Both the position numbers and the translations under genes were made by a program. The notes beneath the pieces are model-generated. The model had not been told where the DNA came from and searched no databases. It was given only the letters and a program-made list of their open reading frames with translations. A stretch of DNA of 11,124 bases. Source: Candidatus Gottesmanbacteria bacterium. Lineage in GTDB: Bacteria; Patescibacteriota; Microgenomatia; JACPZF01. The stretch covers positions 1-11,124 of the forward strand of contig JACPZF010000086.1 in assembly GCA_016195615.1 (NCBI GenBank), in the 5' to 3' direction. How positions within the stretch are numbered: the first letter of the stretch is position 1; each line of letters begins with the position of its first letter. Below, one piece after another: positions 5,282 through 11,124 of this stretch.

Positions 5282-5815
5282 GTGAGAAAATTGAGCCCAA
5301 TTAAAAGAAAAGAGTTGATGATTGCTCTATGTTGTGCAATAGCTACATTAAATAAACCAGACGAAGTAGCTGAATTTCTCTTAGACTTTTTGTCGCCAAA
5401 GGAAAATGAGATGATAGCAAAAAGACTAAGGATAGCAGAATTGTTAGTAAGGGGTAATAATTATGAATCGATTAGAATTGATGTGGGTGCTGGATATTCG
5501 ACAATTGCGCGCGTAAACACTTGGCTGAATTTATCTGGTAAAGGGTTAAAGCTTGTACTTGAAAGAAAAAAGTCGGAGCCGAAAGAGGCAACCATTGAAG
5601 AAAAATATGATCCCTATTCTTGGCATAATGCAAAAAGAAGATTAAGTATTTATTTTTGGCCCGAACTACTTATCGAAGAGTTATTAAAAACAAGTAATAA
5701 TTTAGAAAAAGAGAAGATAAAAAATATATTTGAGAAATTAAACTTAAAAAGCAAAACTTTTGATCGGAGTCGAAATAAGGATTTTTATTTAAATTTTAGA
5801 AAACATTTAGAATGA
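5282..5815 (+). CDS. TrpR/YerC-family transcriptional regulator with C-terminal extension
   Basis: A 177-residue protein starting at GTG 5282 (no clear ribosome binding site). Residues 1-95 match the Trp repressor superfamily (TrpR, YerC/YecD): A-L near 15-23, E-V-A-E-F-L-L-D-F-L-S-P-K-E (28-41), K-R-L-R-I-A-E-L-L (47-55), and a helix-turn-helix at about 59-82 with G-Y-S-T-I-A-R-V. TrpR itself binds operators as a dimer when loaded with tryptophan; the ligand here is unknown. TrpR is about 100 residues, so the last ~80, rich in charged and aromatic residues, are an extra domain I do not recognise. Two near-identical palindromes lie at 5192-5227 and 5817-5852, before this gene and before tyrS. 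Most likely it controls itself and tyrS in response to tyrosine, another aromatic ligand or Tyr-tRNA state; that role is inference from position. Confidence 0.75.
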   Translation: MRKLSPIKRKELMIALCCAIATLNKPDEVAEFLLDFLSPKENEMIAKRLRIAELLVRGNNYESIRIDVGAGYSTIARVNTWLNLSGKGLKLVLERKKSEPKEATIEEKYDPYSWHNAKRRLSIYFWPELLIEELLKTSNNLEKEKIKNIFEKLNLKSKTFDRSRNKDFYLNFRKHLE

Positions 5816-5816
5816 T

Positions 5817-5852
5817 ACAATATTACCACACTACAGTGTGCGGTAATATTGT
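5817..5852. promoter_or_regulatory. Palindromic operator candidate, copy 2 (upstream of tyrS)
   Basis: Outer arms ACAATATTAC (5817-5826) and GTAATATTGT (5843-5852) are perfectly inverted; inner arms CACACT and AGTGTG (5827-5840) flank AC; an unpaired CG follows at 5841-5842. It starts one base after the TrpR-like stop codon and ends 27 bases before the tyrS ATG, where a promoter must lie. TATTAT at 5869-5874 is a possible -10. A protein bound here would block the promoter. Same orientation as copy 1. Confidence 0.75.
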
Positions 5853-5879
5853 AAAGTTATTAAAATAGTATTATTGATT

Positions 5880-7742
5880 ATGAAAATTTCTGTTGATAAG
5901 CGAATTTTTGAGAAAGTACCTGATTATAAATTGGGTGTTGCGGTAATAGCCGGTATAAATAATCAGGGAAGCATCTCCCCAGATATAAAAGTCGAGCCAT
6001 TTGCCAAAACGGAACTCTCGGCTTGGATAAACGCCGCCAAAAGCCAGGGTATCGATCCTGAGAAATTTCCTCCGGCAAACGTCAATATTTCTCAACGCTT
6101 TACGCAGTTAAAAAAGTTGCCTAGCGTTAATCCAGCGGTTGATTTATGTAATATCGTTTCTCTACAAACAGGAACTCCCGTCGGACTTCATGATTTGGAT
6201 ACTGACCCGGGTAATATTGAAGTTCGACTCGGAGAAACAGGCGATACTTATGTTCCTCTAAATCAAGTAAAAGCAGAAAACGTTGTCGACCCTATAGTTT
6301 TTGCGTCGGGAAATCATGTCCAAACTAGAAATTGGACCTGGAGAATTGCGGAAACGAGTAAGGTCGATGAGAAATCTAAAAATGTCGTCTTGTTTATAAA
6401 TACGCTCTCCATTGATTACGATGAGTCCCTAGAAATTCTTAATGAGACAGTTTCAAAATTTCTGGAGACCTTTGGCGGCAAATTGGTACAAAAAGGAATT
6501 TTAACGAAAGAAAATCCGGAAATAGTGGCTAATCTAAAAACTTCAGCTAAAAGACCAACCCAGGATAAAATTGATGAGGTTCTAACAAGAGGGGTAGAAA
6601 ATATTATTCCCAACAAGCAGGAATTGGAAAAGGTTTTAAGATCGGGGAAAAAGCTCAATATCTATTTAGGAATCGACCCGACTTTTACTAAAATCCATTT
6701 GGGACACGCCGTACCGATTCGCAAACTCCGGCAGTTCGTGGAACTGGGACACAGCGTTACCTTACTTATTGGCGATTTTACGGCTTTAATCGGAGACACC
6801 TCTGATAAAACCAGTGAGAGGCCCATCTTAACCAAAGAAGAAATTCAAAAAAACTTTCAGACCTATAAAAAACAAGCCGAAAAAATTCTGGATTTTTCTA
6901 AGGTTAAACTTCGCCACAATAGTGAGTGGCTGGGTAAGTTGACCTTTGAGGATATTGTCAAGCTGTGTCAACATTTTTCTCTCGGCGATTTTGTCAGTAG
7001 AGAGTTAATCAGAAAAAGAATGGAAAGCGCCGTAAGGGTACGCCTCGATGAAGTCTTATATCCCATTATGCAAGGATACGATAGTTATTTTATGGATACG
7101 GATATCCAAGTCGGCGGCACTGATCAAACTTTCAACATGCAAGCCGGCCGAACTTTGCAACAAGATCTTCGCGCTAAACAATCATTCGTACTTGCTAACG
7201 GTTTTCTTGAGGGAACCGATGGCCGGAAAATGAGTAAATCTTGGAACAATGCCATTTGGTTAGACGATGAACCTAAGGAAATGTTTGGTAAAGTGATGTC
7301 TTTAAAAGATGATTTAATCATTCAATATTTTACCTTGGGAACAAATGTTACTTTGGCAAAAGTGGAAGAAATAAAAAAGAATCTAGAGTCAGGCGAAAAT
7401 CCCATGATTTTAAAAAAAGAGTTGGCCCGCGAGATCGTGACGGAATTACATGGTAAAGAAGCCGCCCAAAAAGCTCAGAAGGAATTTGAAAGTGTGGTGC
7501 AAAAAGGAGAAACCCCAAAAAATTTAACCGAGATAAAAATTAGCACCATCAATACTAATCTGGTTGAATTGTTAGTACAAAATAATCTTATTACCTCAAG
7601 ATCTGCAGCTAAGAGAATAGTGGAACAAGGCGGAGTAGAGTTAGATCAAAAACCTATTACCGACCCTAAGCTAGTTTTTAAAATAACTTCTGGTATGATA
7701 CTTAAAGTCGGCAAGAGAAATTTTTTTAAATTAATAATATGA
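5880..7742 (+). CDS. tyrS: Tyrosyl-tRNA synthetase with N-terminal PheRS-type B3/4 editing domain
   Basis: A 620-residue protein; ordinary bacterial TyrRS has about 400-430. Residues ~245-620 are a complete TyrRS: HIGH-type motif HLGH (273-276), G-Y-D-S-Y ... V-G-G-T-D-Q (399-415) of the tyrosine pocket, KMSKS (450-454) and an S4-like RNA-binding domain (~558-620). It makes Tyr-tRNA in the cytoplasm. Residues ~30-195 match the B3/4 domain of phenylalanyl-tRNA synthetase beta (P-A-V-D-L-C-N-I-V-S-L at 85-95, G-L-H-D-L-D at 102-107, I-E-V-R-L-G at 113-118, R-N-W-T-W-R at 150-155, N-V-V-L-F-I at 168-173), which hydrolyses Tyr wrongly attached to tRNA-Phe. Such a fusion is unexpected in TyrRS. 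ATG 5880 is preferred over TTG 5874. There is no ribosome binding site, and a palindromic operator candidate ends 27 bases upstream. The reading frame across the junction is continuous. Confidence 0.85.
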   Translation: MKISVDKRIFEKVPDYKLGVAVIAGINNQGSISPDIKVEPFAKTELSAWINAAKSQGIDPEKFPPANVNISQRFTQLKKLPSVNPAVDLCNIVSLQTGTPVGLHDLDTDPGNIEVRLGETGDTYVPLNQVKAENVVDPIVFASGNHVQTRNWTWRIAETSKVDEKSKNVVLFINTLSIDYDESLEILNETVSKFLETFGGKLVQKGILTKENPEIVANLKTSAKRPTQDKIDEVLTRGVENIIPNKQELEKVLRSGKKLNIYLGIDPTFTKIHLGHAVPIRKLRQFVELGHSVTLLIGDFTALIGDTSDKTSERPILTKEEIQKNFQTYKKQAEKILDFSKVKLRHNSEWLGKLTFEDIVKLCQHFSLGDFVSRELIRKRMESAVRVRLDEVLYPIMQGYDSYFMDTDIQVGGTDQTFNMQAGRTLQQDLRAKQSFVLANGFLEGTDGRKMSKSWNNAIWLDDEPKEMFGKVMSLKDDLIIQYFTLGTNVTLAKVEEIKKNLESGENPMILKKELAREIVTELHGKEAAQKAQKEFESVVQKGETPKNLTEIKISTINTNLVELLVQNNLITSRSAAKRIVEQGGVELDQKPITDPKLVFKITSGMILKVGKRNFFKLII

Positions 7743-7846
7743 AAATCTTTCGCAAACATAAAAGGCTGTGGACCATCATCGTCATTATTTCCTCTGTGGC
7801 TTTAATTCTAACCTCTTTTTTGCCTTATCTGGCCTTTCTCAAGTAA
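7739..7846 (+). CDS. 35-residue single-span membrane peptide
   Basis: An ATG overlapping the tyrS stop (ATGA at 7739-7742) opens a 35-codon gene: basic start M-K-I-F-R-K-H-K-R, then one hydrophobic helix of about 20 residues ending in L-P-Y-L-A-F-L-K. The positive-inside pattern predicts a cytoplasmic N-terminus and a single membrane segment. It lacks a lipobox or cleavage site. Translational coupling to tyrS and a short gap to recG (nine bases) argue it is real. No family recognised and no function assigned. Confidence 0.5.
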   Translation: MKIFRKHKRLWTIIVIISSVALILTSFLPYLAFLK

Positions 7847-7855
7847 AATAGAAAA

Positions 7856-9892
7856 ATGGATGCCATTACTCTTGAAACTTCTGTTTCCCAGTTACCATAC
7901 GTTGGTCCCATTTACGCGAAAAAACTGGAACGCTTGGGAGTCCTAACTATCAATGATCTTTTTTATCACCTACCTTTCCGTTACGACAATTTCACTTTAA
8001 TGAGCAGCATTCAGCAACTGCAAGTCGGTGAAACGGTTTCGATTATTGGTTTAGTAGAGTCGATTAAAAATATTTACACCAAAAACGGCAAAAGATTAAC
8101 CGAGGCTAAAATTTCTGATGATACCGATTCAATATCCATTATCTGGTTTAACCAACCTTATTTAACGCGCGTTATCCAAAGTGGTTTAAAATACATTTTC
8201 TCTGGCAAGGTCGATTGGTTTGGACGAAAAAAAAGTTTAATCTCGCCCCAGTACGAACTTTGGGAAAAAGGCGAACACCTGCATACTGGCAGACTCGTAC
8301 CGATCTATCCGGAAACCGCCGGTATAACATCCAAATGGTTAAGAAATCGTATCGGTTTTCTTTTGAAATCTTATCTCAATTTAATGGAAGATTTATTGCC
8401 GGCCGAAATAATTAAAGAGTATCAATTTGAGGGAGTTCGGGAAGCGCTTTCCGAAATTCATTTTCCCCGCAGTCTAGAGACAGCGGAAAAAGCCAGAGAA
8501 AGATTGGCTTTTGAAGAACTTTTTTATCTACAGCTAACCTCGGCCTTTCGTAAAAAAACCTGGCAGGAAGAAACCGTCGGACACATTTTTAAAATTTCCC
8601 AGTATAAAGAAAAAATCGTAAACTTTATGAATAACTTGCCATTTGTACTAACCAACTCCCAAAAACGCGCGGTTTCCGAAATCCTAGGCGATTTGGCCTA
8701 TAAGTACCCGATGAATCGGCTTTTAGAAGGAGACGTCGCAAGCGGCAAAACGGTTGTTGCAACCATTGGCATGTATCTTTCTTTTTTAAATGGTTTTCAA
8801 TCGGCTTTAATGGCACCGACCGAAATTTTGGCCGAGCAACATTATCAAACGGTAAGCTCCTTACTTACGCCCCTTGGAGTCAAAGTAAAATTATTAACAA
8901 GTAGTATAAAAAAAGACCAAAAACTAATAACTAATAACCAAAAACCAGATATTCTAATTGGCACTCATAGTTTATTACATGAAAATTCGGAGTTTAAAAA
9001 CTTAGGCTTAGTAGTCATCGATGAGCAGCAGCGCTTTGGCGTAGAGCAGCGAGAAACCTTACAAAAAAAAGGCATCAATCCTCATCTTTTAACCATGACA
9101 GCAACTCCCATTCCGCGTACGATTGCTTTGACTTTGTATGGCGAACTCGATCTCTCGATTCTTGATGAAATGCCGCAAGGCCGCCAAAAAATTAAAACCT
9201 GGGTCGTTCCGGAAGAAAAAAGAGAGGATTCCTATCGTTGGCTTGAGAAAAATTTAAAACAGGCCTTTATTATTTGTCCGCTCATTGAAGATTCAGAAAC
9301 TTTACAGACGGTTAAGGCAGCCACTTCCGAATATGTAAAAATTAAACAAATATTTAATAAATATCAGGTAGCCTTACTTCACGGCAGATTAAAAAGCGAG
9401 GAAAAGAAAAATATCTTAAAGGACTTTCGAGAAGGGAAAATTGCTATTTTAGTCGCTACCCCGGTCGTCGAAGTCGGCATCGATATTCCCAATGCCAATA
9501 TTATGGTTATTGAAGCTGCGGATAGATTTGGGCTTTCGCAATTACATCAGTTAAGAGGCAGGGTAGGAAGAAATAATCAGGAAGCCTATTGTTTCTTGTT
9601 TTCGCAAAGCAATTTACCTCAAACAATTTTGCGCCTTAAGTCGCTAGAAACGCATTACTCGGGGCCAGAACTCGCGGAAATTGATTTAAAACTCCGCGGC
9701 CCGGGTGAAATTACCGGGACAAGGCAACATGGAGTTCTAACCCTTAAGGCCGCTCGATTTACCGATTATGATCTTTTGGAAAAAGCCCGTTTAAACGCTC
9801 AAAAACTATTAGCCAAAGATGATTTAATAAAATATCCTAAACTTAAGGAAGTTCTTAAAAAACGCCTGCCAAGTATTACGATTACAAATTAA
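7856..9892 (+). CDS. recG: ATP-dependent DNA helicase RecG
   Basis: A 678-residue, full-length RecG, the branched-DNA translocase that remodels stalled replication forks and Holliday junctions. The N-terminal ~200 residues form the OB-fold wedge region (P-Y-V-G-P at 14-18 is the usual opening). The superfamily 2 motor follows: Walker A GDVASGKT (292-299), A-P-T-E-I-L-A-E-Q-H (320-329), DEQQ (389-392) where RecG usually has DEQH, T-A-T-P-I-P-R-T (415-422), V-G-I-D-I-P-N-A (540-547) and motif VI QLRGRVGR (565-572). The C-terminal L-K-L-R-G-P-G-E-I-T-G-T-R-Q (611-624) is the RecG-specific signature. No Shine-Dalgarno is seen; the gene lies nine bases after the membrane peptide. A short AT-rich repeat at 8916-8947 is carried in frame. 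Confidence 0.95.
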   Translation: MDAITLETSVSQLPYVGPIYAKKLERLGVLTINDLFYHLPFRYDNFTLMSSIQQLQVGETVSIIGLVESIKNIYTKNGKRLTEAKISDDTDSISIIWFNQPYLTRVIQSGLKYIFSGKVDWFGRKKSLISPQYELWEKGEHLHTGRLVPIYPETAGITSKWLRNRIGFLLKSYLNLMEDLLPAEIIKEYQFEGVREALSEIHFPRSLETAEKARERLAFEELFYLQLTSAFRKKTWQEETVGHIFKISQYKEKIVNFMNNLPFVLTNSQKRAVSEILGDLAYKYPMNRLLEGDVASGKTVVATIGMYLSFLNGFQSALMAPTEILAEQHYQTVSSLLTPLGVKVKLLTSSIKKDQKLITNNQKPDILIGTHSLLHENSEFKNLGLVVIDEQQRFGVEQRETLQKKGINPHLLTMTATPIPRTIALTLYGELDLSILDEMPQGRQKIKTWVVPEEKREDSYRWLEKNLKQAFIICPLIEDSETLQTVKAATSEYVKIKQIFNKYQVALLHGRLKSEEKKNILKDFREGKIAILVATPVVEVGIDIPNANIMVIEAADRFGLSQLHQLRGRVGRNNQEAYCFLFSQSNLPQTILRLKSLETHYSGPELAEIDLKLRGPGEITGTRQHGVLTLKAARFTDYDLLEKARLNAQKLLAKDDLIKYPKLKEVLKKRLPSITITN

Positions 9893-9895
9893 ATC

Positions 9896-9924
9896 TTGCA
9901 CGAATTGCTCTTTTAACCTAAAAT
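9896..9924 (+). promoter_or_regulatory. Sigma-70-type promoter for rpmF-nusB-rnc
   Basis: TTGCAC (9896-9901) and TAAAAT (9919-9924) are separated by exactly 17 bases, close to the TTGACA/TATAAT consensus. Transcription would begin around 9930-9933, at or within a few bases of the rpmF ATG at 9933, so the rpmF message would be leaderless. This agrees with the lack of a Shine-Dalgarno there. It lies in the 40-base gap after recG. Confidence 0.65.
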
Positions 9925-9932
9925 AACTATCT

Positions 9933-10139
9933 ATGACTCCACTACCAAAAAGAAGGCCATCGCGCCAAAGACAGGGCAAGCGCCGCAGTACGCATCGGAT
10001 AACAATACCCAATCTGATGGTGTGCCCTCAATGTAAATCCCTCAAAAAACCATTTACGGTTTGCGCGAAATGCGGCTATTATAACGGCAAACAAGTTGGC
10101 CCAGTCAAAAAAGTCAAAAAAAATGAAAAGCCTGCTTGA
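9933..10139 (+). CDS. rpmF: Ribosomal protein bL32
   Basis: A 68-residue small basic protein of the large ribosomal subunit. It opens T-P-L-P-K-R-R-P-S-R-Q-R (compare the usual A-V-P-K-R-K) and has a zinc-binding set C31-P-Q-C34 ... C44-A-K-C47, the four-cysteine form of L32. A lysine-rich tail follows. The ATG lies 8 bases after the -10 box of a strong promoter, so translation probably starts on a leaderless mRNA. Its end overlaps nusB by 17 bases. Confidence 0.9.
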   Translation: MTPLPKRRPSRQRQGKRRSTHRITIPNLMVCPQCKSLKKPFTVCAKCGYYNGKQVGPVKKVKKNEKPA

Positions 10140-10488
10140 TCCCCGGCACCAAAAGCGTACAAAATTAATGAAGAAGGTTTTTGCTTGGGATTTTAACAGT
10201 AAAAAAAGAGCAAACGGCGAGGATTTTAAGGCGCTTCTTAAAAACGTCAAAAAAATTGATGCGATCTTAACAGCTGCGGCACCGCAATGGCCGCTTGCGA
10301 AAATTGCTAAAGTTGATTTAGCCATTTTGCGACTGGCTGTTTTTGAATTAAAAATCCAAAATCAGACGCCTCCTAAGGTAGTCATCGATGAGGCGGTCGA
10401 GTTAAGTCACGAATACGGCGCCGAATCATCGTCTGGATTTGTTAATGGCGTCTTAGGAACTATCTATGGTAAATCTACCAAAATTTAA
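10123..10488 (+). CDS. nusB: Transcription antitermination factor NusB
   Basis: A 121-residue all-helical protein. NusB binds boxA RNA with ribosomal protein S10 and supports antitermination of rRNA operons. The C-terminal half carries the family pattern: I-D-A-I-L ... W-P-L-A-K-I-A-K-V-D-L-A-I-L-R-L-A-V-F-E-L, then V-V-I-D-E-A-V-E-L-S and G-F-V-N-G-V-L-G. It is slightly shorter at the N-terminus than the E. coli protein (139). ATG 10123 is preferred; an in-frame TTG at 10096 would lie deep inside rpmF and add only a Lys/Ser-rich stretch. Overlaps with rpmF (17 bases) and rnc (23 bases) indicate one transcript. Confidence 0.88.
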   Translation: MKSLLDPRHQKRTKLMKKVFAWDFNSKKRANGEDFKALLKNVKKIDAILTAAAPQWPLAKIAKVDLAILRLAVFELKIQNQTPPKVVIDEAVELSHEYGAESSSGFVNGVLGTIYGKSTKI

Positions 10489-11124
10489 AAACGAAAAACT
10501 TCTCGCGCAGGCCTTAACTCATCGTTCTTTTTTAAACGAATATAAAACTGTTAAAATTGGTTCCAATGAGCGCCTAGAATTTCTTGGCGACGCCATCCTT
10601 TCTTTTGTCACTTCAACTTATCTTTATGAACATTTTCCCGATTTTGAAGAAGGACAGCTGACTAATTTACGCTCCACTCTGGTTAAAACTTCTACTCTTG
10701 GCAACGCGGCACTCGATTTGGACCTCGGAGAAAAAATGCGTCTAAGTAAAGGAGAGGAAAACTCCGGCGGCAGAAAAAATTTAAGCATTCTCGCTGATGT
10801 TTTTGAAGCGGTCGTTGGGGCTCTTTTTCTCGATAGCGGCATAATAGCGGTGGAGAAGTTAATTCAAAGGGTGCTTTTGTCTTCAATTCCGAAGATCTTA
10901 GAAACGGGAAATCTTAAAGATTATAAAAGTCTTTTGCAAGAGTTGGTCCAAGACAAACTTCGCACGTCGCCTTTTTATAAAGTGGAAAAAGAAAGCGGCC
11001 CGGATCATGCTAAAACATTTTTAGTCGCAGTCTACATTGATACCAAAAAGACGGGTGAGGGAAAAGGCCTGTCCAAACAAAAAGCCGAGCAGGAAGCCGC
11101 CAAGATCGCTCTTGAATACTATCA
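10466..11124 (+). CDS. rnc: Ribonuclease III (open at the window edge)
   Basis: The frame is open from ATG 10466 to the window end, giving 219 residues of an expected ~225-230, so only the last few are missing. RNase III cleaves double-stranded RNA in rRNA and mRNA processing. The catalytic signature N-E-R-L-E-F-L-G-D-A is at 34-43. By a constant offset of three from E. coli numbering the metal ligands are E38, D42, D111 and E114, all present. Residues ~150-219 form the double-stranded RNA-binding domain (D-Y-K-S-L-L-Q-E-L-V-Q; K-Q-K-A-E-Q-E-A-A). It starts inside nusB, 23 bases before that gene's stop. Confidence 0.93.
   Translation, partial: MVNLPKFKNEKLLAQALTHRSFLNEYKTVKIGSNERLEFLGDAILSFVTSTYLYEHFPDFEEGQLTNLRSTLVKTSTLGNAALDLDLGEKMRLSKGEENSGGRKNLSILADVFEAVVGALFLDSGIIAVEKLIQRVLLSSIPKILETGNLKDYKSLLQELVQDKLRTSPFYKVEKESGPDHAKTFLVAVYIDTKKTGEGKGLSKQKAEQEAAKIALEYY

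Noticed and set aside
5192..5852. CRISPR array
   Set aside because: Only two repeat copies, separated by a complete gene; no regular spacers and no cas genes.
10096..10122. TTG start for nusB
   Set aside because: It would lengthen the overlap with rpmF and add only a Lys/Ser stretch not seen in NusB; ATG 10123 is a better start.
9942..10325. Minus-strand reading frame of 127 codons
   Set aside because: It lies opposite rpmF and nusB, both well supported; the product is a repetitive Phe/Ala-rich shadow.

Overview
The window looks like a piece of a compact, AT-rich bacterial chromosome. TGA is used as a stop (several ATGA start/stop overlaps) and Trp is coded by TGG, so the code is the standard bacterial one. 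Dense packing, many starts without a Shine-Dalgarno, an order of tyrS - small membrane peptide - recG - rpmF - nusB - rnc, and several unfamiliar proteins suggest a Candidate Phyla Radiation (Patescibacteria, perhaps Microgenomates-like) genome. That placement is inference from gene content and style, not from a marker-gene comparison.

Layout. Positions 1-135 hold one end of an IS3-family insertion sequence reading leftwards. Positions 136-530 hold no protein gene. They form an RNA leader with a clear T-box and transcription terminator, into which several hairpin repeats appear to have been inserted. It is followed by two small unknown genes (531-930) with perfect ribosome binding sites, a strong hairpin, and a tRNA-Tyr gene (963-1047) with a C at position 33. 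Next comes a tightly coupled three-gene operon (1065-5184): a glycosyltransferase-like GT-B protein, a GH10 glycosidase-like protein with both catalytic glutamates, and a protein that resembles a class Ic (Tyr/Trp) aminoacyl-tRNA synthetase lacking its ATP-binding signature motifs.

The most striking part is 5192-7742. A TrpR/YerC-type repressor gene is bracketed by two almost identical 36-base imperfect palindromes, one upstream of its own start and one upstream of tyrS. These look like the operators of a new regulator-operator pair. The tyrosyl-tRNA synthetase it precedes is not ordinary: it carries an N-terminal extension of about 230 residues matching the B3/4 editing domain of phenylalanyl-tRNA synthetase.

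From 7739 to the end the window is housekeeping: a 35-residue membrane peptide, RecG helicase, ribosomal protein L32 behind a textbook promoter that would give a leaderless mRNA, NusB, and the start of RNase III (open at the window edge).

Read together, a T-box, a tRNA-Tyr gene, a synthetase-like protein without signature motifs, a TrpR-family regulator and an editing-domain TyrRS lie within 8 kb. A locus dedicated to sensing and controlling tyrosine or Tyr-tRNA is a reasonable hypothesis, but only the individual pieces are visible in the sequence; the link between them is inference.
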